Positions 7,795 to 18,134 of a stretch of DNA of 64,000 bases are shown here, one piece after another. The notes beneath the pieces are model-generated. The model saw only the letters and a program-made list of their open reading frames with translations, was not told the DNA's origin and made no database searches. Made by a program: the position numbers and the translations under genes. The DNA comes from Selaginella tamariscina (taxonomy: Eukaryota; Streptophyta; Lycopodiopsida; Selaginellales; Selaginellaceae). The stretch is from positions 1 through 64,000 of the forward strand of contig PUQB01000068.1 of assembly GCA_003024785.1 (NCBI GenBank). The letters are read 5' to 3'. The first letter of the stretch is position 1, and every line of letters starts with the position of its first letter.

Positions 7795-10700
7795 TGGAGT
7801 CGTCGTCAAATTCTGGGTAAGAATTAAAATAAAATCTGTTATACTCGGATACTTGAACTAATCATTTTTGTATTCAGATGTGGAATTGAGGTGACATTAA
7901 AGACAAGAGCAGGAGAAGAGATGGGCAGGGGGATTCTGGAATCAACTTGGCCATATTTTAAGATAAATGGGAAGCGCATTGGAGCAACCATGGTTGCTGT
8001 CAAATTAACCTCTGTCACATCTCATGGACAAGCAAAACAATGGAAAGTAGATTCGCTAGTCAAGCACCCGAAAGCAGGCTGCGAACCCAGATTGGACGAT
8101 GCTCGACAGATATGCCTTGTTCCATCCAATGTCACGTTCTCGGATCCAGAGGTCGTCAGTTACAACATTAATTCGGGTGGTTTTGTCGACTTGTGGATAA
8201 TGACGTTCACGTGTTCACTAATGATGTTGACCTTGGAGTTCTTCTTCAACTCAACGAAAGCCCATCTATGGAGGGGATCCATCTGGATGTCTACTTCGAA
8301 GATCTTCAGACTCATCGAGTAGGTGTATTGTCAGGAGATATTGCTTCACAATACAGAAAATCAGCAAGTGGAGCAATCTTCCCTCTTCACATTGAAGAAG
8401 AACACAGCGACATCATAAGGAGATTGAGAGGGTGGCTCGGTCTCAGGTTCTCTACAGATCACGTTCAATTTGCTTAGGAAGCTTCGGGAGCTGGAAGAGT
8501 GTGCCGAGAACACTAGAACAGCTGCAGTCGGGGATCACACATGTTGATTCGGATCGCAAAAGAAAATCATCAATCGTTTTGTCAGCTGCACCTGTGGCAT
8601 CTCATGCTGCAATAAGTCACAAGGAAATGATGTTGGATGATAAGATTTATCCTTGTAGGGTTAAATATTGCAGCGTCAACCCAAACTTCAATTACAGGCC
8701 ACTCAACCAGGAACGTGTAGCTGAGCTCATGGAGAAGATGAAGGACGACAATTCTTATACCGTTCCACATAATGCTGTTTTGTGTCCATACTATGAAAGA
8801 AGGAAGGGTGCTGACAAAGTCTGGATCACAACACCAGAACAACTCATGAAGATTCAGACGGAGAATAAATCTATCAAGTACTACATCATTAGTGGCCAGC
8901 ACACAATAACGGCAGCCCAACGACTTCTCGATGAACACAACAAAGGAACGATGGCAACAAAACTTTCCGAGCATACCCGTGAGAAGCTGACAAAAAGATC
9001 GGCGTTTTTAGCTAAGCCGAATCTCACAATCGAGCAGTACCATAAGTTATCGGCGGAATGGGACGCTGCCGACACCAACCACTACAACAGCAAAATATGG
9101 GAGAAGTTTAAACACACGCGAGCCGTGTGGGAATCTCTTCAGCGACCACAAAGAGCTACCGCAGGGAATACACAATCTGCGGAATACCGGGTAAGCAAAT
9201 TGTTTGGGCGGGATTTATCTCGCCGGTATATTAATCTGTCTTTTTCCTCAGAGAGTTGAAGAAATTGCAGCAGTTGATTTTGCCCAGGTGGGCGGGAAGG
9301 AAACATCATTTCTGATGATGTTGATTTCTTGCCCCGAAGATAGGATCTTTGCCAAATGGTTGGGGATTATGGAATCCTTTTCAAAAGGAACACTGAAGAA
9401 GAAGCAGACAAGTGAAGGGGAGCCCTCAGAAAAGTCTGCAAAGAAACCCAGTAAGACGCCGAAGGCTAAGTCTGTTCAATCTACAAAGGATGTAGACAAC
9501 GATTTCAAGCTCACATGGTTGAAGCCTTTAAATGGAACAACGATGGAGGAGATGGAAGTCTTGGCTGATTTGGTGATCGATGGCAAACTACAAATTAATA
9601 ACAGCAGCCCAACCTCTCCTTTTCATCTCAAGGCAATGGAGTTGAAGACGGTCAGGCATTTCAAGGAGTGGTTGGGAATACACTGCCACAAACTGGGTTG
9701 GACCTCGACTTCAACATATGAAGAGGTTAGCAAATATTTGCATGTGACGAACGATGATATGCTTGTCGAATGGGTGAACCAATCGGAAGATCTAGGCAAG
9801 AATCTATTGCACGCCAACGCCAAAAAGGAGAACATTGGGATGACGCCTTCTCTTATGGCAGTCCTTCAGCAGCGGAGAACCGAATTGAACCTTATAAAGG
9901 AGGATGCTACGAATCACGACAAGCCCTACAGATGTTTGTTGTTAGATTCGGAGACTTTATGGGGTAACATCACTGCTTGTAGGAAACCGTTTCAATTGTT
10001 CGTGATGGATCGGCGGGTGTCAAAAAATCTTTCGACAGATAGGGCACTAGAGGATCTGGTGGAGAAACTTAGCCGTGCAAGCATATACATAGAAGGTATT
10101 TATTATTGAATTCATGCTTGCGCTCTTCACTGATACCTACTTTTTCAGGTATTTATTTCTTGATTCTTGCTCATGTCACCGATACTTTTGCCTTCGCCTT
10201 CGCCAAGAAGAATAGACATCGTTGGACAGGATTTTATATGAACGATGCTAATCCCAAGTGCATTGATACTGTTGTTCACTTGGTTGTTAGGAATGCGCCA
10301 AACAATTTCAAGCTTCCAAATGACTGGCCAGGCATCTGTTTGCACTCCAACGGCCCTGAACCTCCATCCGATACACCGATAGGTATGAGTGACGTATTCG
10401 GCAATGTACGTTATCCAAACATTACAAGTCAAGCGGCACGGAGCATCGTCAACTTGATCAGGGGTCCTCACAGTGATGCGTGGGTTTTTGACTACTGCAC
10501 TAGGGGGTCCGTCTTGAAGGAGTGTTACCTTCGGCATACATGTGTGTTTGCCGTTGAAAGGATAAGACCATGGTTGAGGACCTGAACAAGTGGATAGATT
10601 GGGTCTCAACTGAGTACCCCAACGAATCCATAAAGGCGTATTTGAGAAAGTTCCCTCCAGATAAGTGCGATAGCTCTGAAGGTGAATCTGGTTCAATCTC

Positions 10701-10797
10701 GGAGTCTGAGAACGAACTCAATCAGATATTAGACCGGAAGTTATCTCGAGGAGTACAGAACATTCGCACACTCCAGGACCCATGGAAACATCAATAG
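7795..10797 (+). pseudogene. ParB-like / methyltransferase-like protein of the accessory unit (frameshifted)
   Basis: Exon 1 begins at 7795 (MESSSNSG) and splices at GTAAG to 7879 (CGIEVTLKTRAGEEMGRG). The N-terminal part loosely resembles the start of the DUF7869-type gene. A middle segment (about 8640-9000) reads NYRPLNQERVAELMEKMKDD, then YYIISGQHTITAAQRLL. This is the arrangement of a ParB-like N-terminal domain, where a GQHR-type motif binds nucleotide; here it is GQHT. Canonical short introns follow at 9191-9251 (containing a diverged array palindrome) and 10096-10148. The C-terminal part (10150-10560) ends with WVFDYCTRGSVLKECYLRH then CVFAVE. Its shape resembles methyltransferase motif I and the following strand of N6/N4 amino-methyltransferases (D-x-F-x-G-x-G, later igiE). 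No DPPY/NPPY catalytic motif is evident. Frame shifts occur near 8185, 8440 and 10570. ParB-methyltransferase fusions are known from phages and bacteria. The reading here is an inference at moderate confidence for ParB and low for the methyltransferase. Confidence 0.5.
9191..9251 (+). other. 61-bp intron carrying one array palindrome
   Basis: The donor is CGG^GTAAGC and the acceptor TTCCTCAG^AGAGTTG. Splicing joins EYR to RVEEIAAVDF in frame. Positions 9207-9224 read GGCGGGATTTATCTCGCC, a diverged copy of the array palindrome (same variant as at about 6188-6215). It is the only copy I see outside the arrays. Confidence 0.75.
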
Positions 10798-11148
10798 AAG
10801 ATGCAGAAGATCTTGAACCATCTCACAAGCGGCTTAGACCTTCTTCGCCTCATCAGAAGGTAATAGCGAAGAAGAATTGATAATGAATTGATAGAGTGAT
10901 GAATAGTTGTAAATGAGTGTAACATAAGGCATTTTTGTATATTTCTTTTATATTTGTACAGAAAATAAATTCTCAAGGATTAATGAAGCTTTTAGTTCAA
11001 ACATGGGTCACACATTAACAAGGTAAATAATATACCTTGATAATTTTAAGGTCAGCTAATTATCATTTTGCAGATGTAATGAAATAATTGAGAACATGGA
11101 TTTTCAGCATTGCCATGAGGTAAGAGAGGGGTTTGGCGACAATTTCTT

Positions 11149-12335
11149 GTGCCACATGTCAGAATGACAGAGTTCATGCAGGAAATGGATAATAATGCAG
11201 CTCAAAACATCGTTACCATGGGGGCCACTTCAGTTTTTGCATCATCATTTTTATTGGCTTCAGTTCCGAAATCAATTTCTTCAGCGCATGCAATATCTGA
11301 ATCTTGTAAGGATGATGTACAATTAAATGATGAAGGGATAGGCAACGAAAGTGGCAACGGATAAATGTGAAAGGGAGCAAACAAGTGATTTGCAAAGTAT
11401 TCAAGAGGCAACGCTATCTCATGTTACTCATGGCCATATTGTGTTGTTGGATGTCAATGGTGTTCTGCTTCATCGACAAAGGCCCAGGATAGAAAAAAGA
11501 AATCAAACAAGGAGATTTCATTCCTTGTCATGGTAAATTTCGATATGATATTATTTTTCGTCCAGGGTTGGATCGTCTCTTTCAAAAGCTTAAGGAGATG
11601 GGTGCGCTTGTGGGGATTTGGTCATGCATGCAGATTCATAACTTAACACCGCTGTTGAGTTTACTTAAGAAACATTGTAGTGTTGCAGAAGAGGTGATTC
11701 GTAAAGATTGGATTTTTGACCAGCGAATGTGTCATAAACCTCTCGAATTTCACAATATAAGAAAGGAAAGCAAGCCATACTTCTTCAAGAATGAAAGAAT
11801 AATTGGGACTCATGGGGAGATCAGTCGCTTAAGGATAATGAAGAATGCACATATCTTAGTAGTAGACGACTCTCCTCAGAAGGCTATGCTCAACCAAAAC
11901 ATTGCTTGTATTCATCCAATCACTTTCGATCCATATTCTGATACCGATATCATGGATGAGCTAGTGAACTACTTGGATACGTGCCTCAGAAAGAAGAATC
12001 TCGAAAATTTTTGTGAGCAGTATCCACCGTATCATACATTTCCTGAAGCTTTTCTTTCTCGTGATATTGAATTTTATAAAATGAAGGATAGCAACCGGGC
12101 GCTTTATAATATTATTCTTAAGGAACGTCAGTTTTTAGATGAGCCTTTATGCAGACCTTCTCTTATCACATCTTATGTATTAACAAGGATGGCAACTCCC
12201 AATTGCATTCGTGAGAGTGTTAAGTGGTGGCAACAACATCAAGATATTGACCAAAATGATTTGATTAATCCGGAGAGTGATGATTTAGACAAAATGAAAA
12301 GATTTCTTTGTATGATAGAAAGAAAGTATTTATAA
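11149..12335 (+). pseudogene. FCP1/NIF-type HAD phosphatase-like protein (frameshifted)
   Basis: The reading frame around 11440 contains IVLLDVNGVLLHRQ, the plant-type HAD motif I (D-x-N-G; many plant FCP1-like members have LDLNG). The frame continuing from about 11500 has FRPGLDRLFQKLKEMGALVG, then IWSCMQ, and ILVVDDSPQKAMLN, the motif IV DDSP-K region. The gap between the two frames falls in AGAAAAAAGAAATC (six A at 11493-11498). One extra or missing A there would join them. The 5' part also changes frame near 11345-11360, so the true start is uncertain. The C-terminal 120 residues (to RKYL at 12335) carry no domain I recognise. FCP1-like proteins dephosphorylate phospho-Ser/Thr such as the RNA polymerase II CTD, but no substrate can be inferred here. 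It lies 350 bp beyond the ParB-like gene and could be cargo of the same unit or a host gene. Confidence 0.6.
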
Positions 12336-13530
12336 AAAATTAACATGTTGATAAGAAAATGATTTCATTTGTAATTATGTTTGATAGTATTTCTTCATTA
12401 TTGTAAACTATTTTTAGAATAATATGAATATTCTAAGATATTTTAGGAATATTCCTTACTAAGTAAGGTTATTGAAGGATTAATTAATTAATTAATTAAT
12501 ATTTAAGGCTTAATTACATATTAATTAAATGATTAATTAATAATTAAAACTTAAGTATTAATTAGTAATTTATTTTATATTCCCATTTTCACGTATCATG
12601 CCCACTTTAGTTACAACGTGCATATGATCATGCAATTATTTCATATATATAATCTCCAAACCTAAAAAGAGAAATTGTATTTTTTATTTGAAACTATATG
12701 TCACATAGTTTAATTTAAAATGATGTATTAAAATATTATATTTTATTAAAAATTATATTATTAATTTATAAAATTAATTAATAAAATAAATTAAAATTAA
12801 TTAGATTTATAAATTCATTATTAAAATATTTAATTACATTATTAATTTATAAAATTAATTACTAAATTATAAATTAAAATTTAATTAGATTTATAAATTA
12901 CATTATTAAAATATTTAGTTAGATTTATAATTACATTATTAATTTATAAAATTAATTTATATAAATTAAAATTTGATTAGATTTATAAATTATGAGTTAA
13001 AATATGTTAATTTAATTTTAAAAGATTGTTATGTTCAACTGTAAATTTCGCCACTAATTTAAACATAAAACTAAAATATATTCAAGTTATATATTTTATT
13101 TATTATTAATAATAGTAATGTTTTCTAGTTTCTTTAGGTGTTATATTTACAAAGATTCTTTAAAATTTATAAATATTTAGTTTTAGATCTTATAAAAATT
13201 TATGTTAAATTCAGCTTAAAACTTAACTTGAGAACTTTATTATAAAAAAGTGTACATTTACTTGTTAATGATCTAAAGTTGAAGAAGATTTTCTAGATTT
13301 ATCATTTTTCATATTTAATATTCTCATTAGCTTCCAACATTAAAACATGAACCTATTTAAACATAATATATTATTAGCATTATTCAAACCCTTATTATTA
13401 TGTATTTTCTTAAGAAATTATATATTATAAGAAATAACTTATTAAGTTTCTAGAATATATAGATTAATAATGTATTTTTATATATATATATTATAGTTGT
13501 TTTTACTTATTCAAATAACAACCTTGCAGC
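12336..13530. other. AT-rich intergenic stretch
   Basis: Dominated by TTAATTAATTAA at 12480-12500 and by two near-identical blocks of about 95 bp (TTATTAATTTATAAAATTAATTA at 12770 and 12840, again at 12940). No gene, RNA or clear element end is visible. Confidence 0.6.
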
Positions 13531-13539
13531 TCTTTTGCA

Positions 13540-14497
13540 TCTCCGGCATGTAAAACAGGATACAAACTATAGGGGCTCGTCCTATGAAGCTTCTACTAGG
13601 CTGCACCATATACAAGCTGCGAAATGGTTTCAAGTACATAAATTTATCGGAGGAGTTTGGAATAGGTGAAAGTTCAGCTTCCAGGATGTGCATGAAACAT
13701 GCAAAGCGATCATCGAGGTTTTGAAGGACTTTATCAAGTTTCCTGCGACTTTAGCTAAAGCAACAACAGTGATCGATGGTTTCAGTGAATGGACAAGTCT
13801 CCCTAATGTCATCGGGTGTATTGATTGCACTCACTTTCAGATAAGTAATCCACTCAACGATCCAGAGACTTACCACAAGAACAAACTATGTTGCAAGAGA
13901 TTGTGGATTCCAGAAAAGATTCACCGATGTTAACATTGGCTGTTCATGATGGAAGAATTTGGAGGAACAATGGGTTTTCAGCAATGTTCATGAGGTGATG
14001 TTCTGCGAGAGCCTTTGAAATGGATTAGATGACTTCCTCAGAATCAGTATGTCGACGTACCTTGTATCTGCTCGGTGACAAAGGTTATCCCTGCTCAAAA
14101 TCATCATGACTCCATTTTGTGACCCAGCAAACATCAACAGAATGACACAGATCTTCAACTATGAGCTTTCAACTGCAAGAGATTTGGTGGAGTGCTCGTT
14201 TGCTCTTCTAGAAAGTAAGGATTTCCAGATTTTCTTCTTTTTGATGATTTTTTCCGCTGTTTTCTTATAAATAAGTTTGGTCTCCTCAAGCAGGAGATGA
14301 AAATGTCATCAGAAATTGTTGCAAATATTGCATATGCAACTTGTTTGTTCCACAACTATTTAATAGATGTGGGAGATACGGATGTTGAAGAAGAGCTCCA
14401 AGCTATTCATGAAGCCGAGCAAGCTCAACAAGCTCAACCTCCACAAGCTGAAAATTCATGGGAATTGAAATGCATTAGAAACTTGTTCAATATCTAA
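13540..14497 (+). pseudogene. PIF/Harbinger transposase remnant (DDE_Tnp_4 type)
   Basis: In order: a helix-turn-helix-like stretch (INLSEEFGIGESSASRMC at about 13640-13690), the first catalytic Asp in NVIGCIDCTHFQI (about 13805-13842), the second-Asp region LLGDKGYPC (about 14070-14095) followed by MTPFCDPANINRM, ELSTARDLVECSF (third acidic residue; about 14160-14200), and the C-terminal YATCLFHNYLIDV at about 14330. This is the order of the plant PIF/Harbinger transposase. The open frame is broken by stops and shifts near 13680, 13930, 14010 and 14215. An intron may account for the 14215 break. Family members normally have CIDGTH; here it is CIDCTH. No flanking TTA target duplications or terminal inverted repeats were identified. 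Confidence 0.82.
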
Positions 14498-14499
14498 CT

Positions 14500-15790
14500 T
14501 TTATAATAAGTCTTTTGCTTTTCTTTTATACTTTCTTTGTTTCACTAACTTCTTTGAGTTTTCAAGCTCCAAACAATTCCCAAGTTTGTTTTGTTTAATT
14601 TAATTCAATGTATGGGAATGCAATTTGATTAAATTTCTTAAATTTAATTAATGCTTCTTTATGTGAATGCAAATTAACAACATTAACCTTTAAATTAAAT
14701 ATGTGCCAATTTGATATTAAATTAAATTGGTATGGATGTGACATAAATAGTCACAAATGTGGTAAAATAAATAAATAATTATTAAGTCAGCTAACTCTAA
14801 CTTAAATTAAATTAAATAATAAAAAATAAAAAATAAATAAATTAATTAAGGTTCCAGAATGGCAGTATTAATTTAAACATGGAATTTAGTTTTGAAGATG
14901 TGATTCTTACCCAAAAGAAAATTAAATAGGCCGAAAAAATTAGTAATATAGGAGAAAATTATAAAATCAAATTAAAATGTTTTTACTAACTTTGTATTTA
15001 ATTATTGAATATATGTCAAATACAAAATATATTCAGTAGTCAAATAAAAGTAAGTAAAAACATTTATATTTAGTTATGTGAGAGTGAGAAATATAGAAAT
15101 GTGTATACCCATTAGTTTAAAAATTCTAATTTATATATAAGCGAGTGATTTAAATTGAAACCAATTTAACGGTTATCAAAACCAACTATGCTAATAATAA
15201 TGTGTACACATGTAGTTATATTTATTCATCTCCTCCTTTTAGAAGAATATAAGTTAGTTGGAATTCTCTCAACCCAAATATGGAAGAATGGATTTGTAAG
15301 TAGCACAACTTGTTCTTATTGTACACAATGTTTCAACTGTTACACATGTACAGTCTCTAAATGTGAATAAGGACATCAATTTGAGAGTTCAAAATAAGAA
15401 ATGTGTATATTTCATTAATCCAAACACCCTAACTTATATACAATAGTGAAGTGGTCCATAATTATTAAAATTCACTGCCCTAACAATAGTATATACACAT
15501 GCCCTAGTACACATGGATCTTACAGTTCCATAATTTTCTAAAACTCAAAATGAATTAATTTATAATTTTGTTTATTTATCTTCGTACACATGGATCTTAC
15601 ACTTCCATAATTTTTTAAAACTCAAAAAATGAATTAATTTAATTTAGTTCCACCAGTTGAATTGGATGACAAATTATTATTTTTTAAAATCCAAATAAAC
15701 CAAATAGAATAGGTATGAATGTGCAATTAAATTAAATTATCCCGTATACTTTTCGAAACGAGAAAAAAGCGGCACTACGTAGAGAATTCA
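14500..15790. other. AT-rich non-coding DNA with a local tandem duplication
   Basis: No gene is supported. A block of about 80 bp beginning ACACATGGATCTTACAGTTC and ending in AATGAATTAATTTA occurs twice, at about 15508-15560 and 15590-15642. The weak open frame at 15188-15370 is not supported by codon pattern or similarity. Confidence 0.55.
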
Positions 15791-15794
15791 AAAG

Positions 15795-16215
15795 TCACTC
15801 GAAAGCTCATGCGTTCTCACGCCTGACCTCCTCCTCCTTGGGGTTGAAATCGTTCTTGATATTGAATGTCTTGTGGATCTCCTCCGGAGTCTTGTCCTTG
15901 ATCATGTCCGCCACGGTCTGGCAAGCGAGATCGGGCAGACTCTTGATGTTGAGGTAGTTTGCCGCCAGGATTAGATCGAAAAGTGTTGCCTGATCCACCT
16001 TGACGAATTCGGCGCCCCAGTTCTCGATGTCTTCCTCACTCGGCACCGGCTCATTCTGCACTTCAACGTGATACTTACAGTACTCAATGACCTTGGCAAG
16101 AGTCTTGCAATCGGATCCAGTGTCCTCGATCATGTTCCTGATCATCTACGACTCCAACGCCACGGCCTCCGGGACCTCGAACATCTCATTGTCGCTACTC
16201 CACCTTCGATGCCAT
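15795..16215 (-). pseudogene. SKP1-like: SKP1-like SCF subunit, intronless pseudogene
   Basis: Read leftward from ATG at 16215: MASKV, then a small deletion and frame change, then SSDNEMFEVPEAVALES. A TAG follows at the position where SKP1 proteins have Gln (ALESQTI). The frame then continues open through [30 protein letters not shown] and [11 protein letters not shown] to EEEVRRENA. There a TGA replaces the conserved Trp of the C-terminal WAFE; AFE and the original TGA follow at 15795. SKP1 bridges cullin-1 and F-box proteins in SCF ubiquitin ligases. The POZ-like fold and the F-box-binding C-terminal helices are both recognisable. Two nonsense changes (CAG to TAG, TGG to TGA) and the 5' deletion argue for a decayed copy. 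There is no intron, so it may be retroposed or derived from an intronless paralogue. Confidence 0.9.
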
Positions 16216-16360
16216 AGCCGCTTACTCTACCCTAGTCTTTATTACGCCGAGTTTAATGAAGTTTAAGAAATTTCATAAAAAGAATTCAAAAGGATTAAAT
16301 TTAAATTTATGAAGAGAAATTCTCACCGATTTAATTCACTGAAAACTTGAAATTTATAAC

Positions 16361-16376
16361 TAAACCCTAAACCCTG
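16361..16376 (+). promoter_or_regulatory. Telo-box-like element upstream of the PPR gene
   Basis: TAAACCCTAAACCCTG ends 12 bases before the ATG at 16389. AAACCCTAA telo-boxes are a recognised element near plant transcription starts, common in genes for the translation and organelle machinery. Position supports a promoter or 5' UTR role, but function is inferred. Confidence 0.5.
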
Positions 16377-16388
16377 TTTTAAAGGTAA

Positions 16389-18128
16389 ATGGTCCAAATA
16401 GACAGGGCCACAGTTGAGAAGAGCCTGAGAGCCTGCGTGAGCTTAGCAGAGGGACAGCGCCTCCATGGTCGTATCCGTTCAGAGTTCCGGGATGACACAT
16501 TCCTCGCGAATCTGCTCGTTCAAATGTACGGTAGGTGCGGTAGTGTCAAAGGAGCACGCTTGGCATTCAAGCAGATCAGTCACAAGGATCAGTTCTCATA
16601 CAATCTTATGCTCTCTGCGTACACCCAGAATGGCTGCGTGGAAGAGGCAACTCACATGTTCGACCGTATAAAGAAACGGGACGTCGTCTCCTGGACTACA
16701 CTCTTATCCGCAAATGCCCAGAATGGGCATTTGCAGGTGGCCGAGAGACTCTTTCAGAAAATGCCCAAAAGAAACTCTGTCTCATGGAATTCCATGTTAA
16801 CTGGATACGCACAAAATGGAGCCGCGAGATCAGCAAAGGAAACATTCGATTCGATGCCGGAGACAGATGAATTCTCCTGGACCTCGCTGATTTCAGCACT
16901 TGCGCGGTCCGGGCAGTATGATGAAGCCAGGAAGTGGTTCTTTCAGATGCCAGACAAGAATGTGTTCTCATGGACGGTCATGGTCCAGGCATTTGCTGAT
17001 GAAGCACAAACGGAGGAAGCAAGGAAGTTGTTCGAAAGGATGCCGGAGCAGAACCTGGTGTCGTTCAATGCCATGTTGAGGATGTATGCACACAAGGAAG
17101 ATCTCAACTCTGCAACATGTATTTTCGAAGCAATGCCAGAGAGAAACGTAGTCTCCTGGACCTCCATGTTTCAGGCTCACGTCTGGACAGACCAGTTTGA
17201 AGACGCACACAAACTGTTCAAGAGAGCGCCAGGGAGTGACCTGGTGCTCTTCAACTCGATGCTGGGGGCGTATGCCACTGTGTTTCGTTTGGGTGCACTG
17301 AGCGTCCTTTTTAAGAAAATGCCACAGAGGAATGTGGTTTCCTGGACGACTCTGATGACTGGGCATTTGAACGCTGGGAACGTGAAGAAGGCAACCAGTG
17401 TTTTTCAGAAGATGCCAATGCACGATACAGTTTCATTCAATGCCATGATTGCAGCATACGCAGCAAAAGGGGACGTCCCCAATGTGGAAACCACGTTCTT
17501 TGCTACTCCACAGTGGAACTCCGTCTCGTGGTATCTATTAATTGCCGCTTATACATACGGAGGACGTTATAACGATGCTACAGAGGCCTTTTACCTCATG
17601 TGCTTGGACGGAAACACACCCAGTGAATATGTATACATATGCTTGCTGCGTGCGTATGGTCACAAAGGTGTTATTGAGCGTGGGCAGTATATATTCAGAA
17701 TGATGATATCTGACTTTAGTCTTGCGCCGGCAAAGGAGCATTACTGCTGTTTAATAGACTTGCTTGGGCGGTCTGGGAGAGTGAAAGATGCCGAAGAGTT
17801 ACTGGAGAATATGCCTTTCCTGCCTGACGAGGCCGCATGGGGGACGCTGTTGTCTGTCTGTAAGATGCAGAATAATGTGGAGATTGCTAAGAGGGCTGCC
17901 ACGCATGTTATGGAGCTTAGTGAGGAGTCGTCTCCGTATGTTGCTTTGGCGGGTGTTTATCTTGGTACGGACGATGCTCAGGTACATTCTTTGGAAGATG
18001 CTCAGGTACATTCCTCAGAAAATGCTCAGTTACATTCCTCGGAAGATGCTTGCCAACAAGATGCGCGGATAGATTCTTTGGAATCTTTGGATATGGAGTC
18101 TCTAATTCGGAGTTTGAGTCGAGCATAG
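16389..18128 (+). CDS. Pentatricopeptide repeat protein, all S-type repeats with an E-like end
   Basis: An intact, intronless frame of 579 codons. After a first helical pair (VEKSLRACVSLAEGQRLHGR) come about 14 tandem repeats. Repeats 1-11 are almost all exactly 31 residues (pattern D/N-VVSWTTLLSANAQNG, LFQKMPKR), the short S form without alternating P and L repeats. An E-motif-like segment follows (AAWGTLLSVCKMQNNVEIAK, then SPYVALAGVYL). E+ and DYW domains are absent. Instead the protein ends in an acidic tail with three 24-nt repeats encoding DAQVHSLE, DAQVHSSE and NAQLHSSE (17973-18044). PPR proteins bind organelle RNA, one base per repeat, and direct editing, splicing or stability. No clear transit peptide is visible at the chosen start, so targeting is unproven. 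An editing factor of this class would need a separate DYW partner. Confidence 0.93.
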   Translation: MVQIDRATVEKSLRACVSLAEGQRLHGRIRSEFRDDTFLANLLVQMYGRCGSVKGARLAFKQISHKDQFSYNLMLSAYTQNGCVEEATHMFDRIKKRDVVSWTTLLSANAQNGHLQVAERLFQKMPKRNSVSWNSMLTGYAQNGAARSAKETFDSMPETDEFSWTSLISALARSGQYDEARKWFFQMPDKNVFSWTVMVQAFADEAQTEEARKLFERMPEQNLVSFNAMLRMYAHKEDLNSATCIFEAMPERNVVSWTSMFQAHVWTDQFEDAHKLFKRAPGSDLVLFNSMLGAYATVFRLGALSVLFKKMPQRNVVSWTTLMTGHLNAGNVKKATSVFQKMPMHDTVSFNAMIAAYAAKGDVPNVETTFFATPQWNSVSWYLLIAAYTYGGRYNDATEAFYLMCLDGNTPSEYVYICLLRAYGHKGVIERGQYIFRMMISDFSLAPAKEHYCCLIDLLGRSGRVKDAEELLENMPFLPDEAAWGTLLSVCKMQNNVEIAKRAATHVMELSEESSPYVALAGVYLGTDDAQVHSLEDAQVHSSENAQLHSSEDACQQDARIDSLESLDMESLIRSLSRA

Positions 18129-18134
18129 GAGTTT

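Noticed and set aside
7795..10797. Recent bacterial origin (contamination) because of the ParB-like segment
   Set aside because: The gene has canonical short spliceosomal introns, plant-like codon and AT context, and sits between plant repeats.
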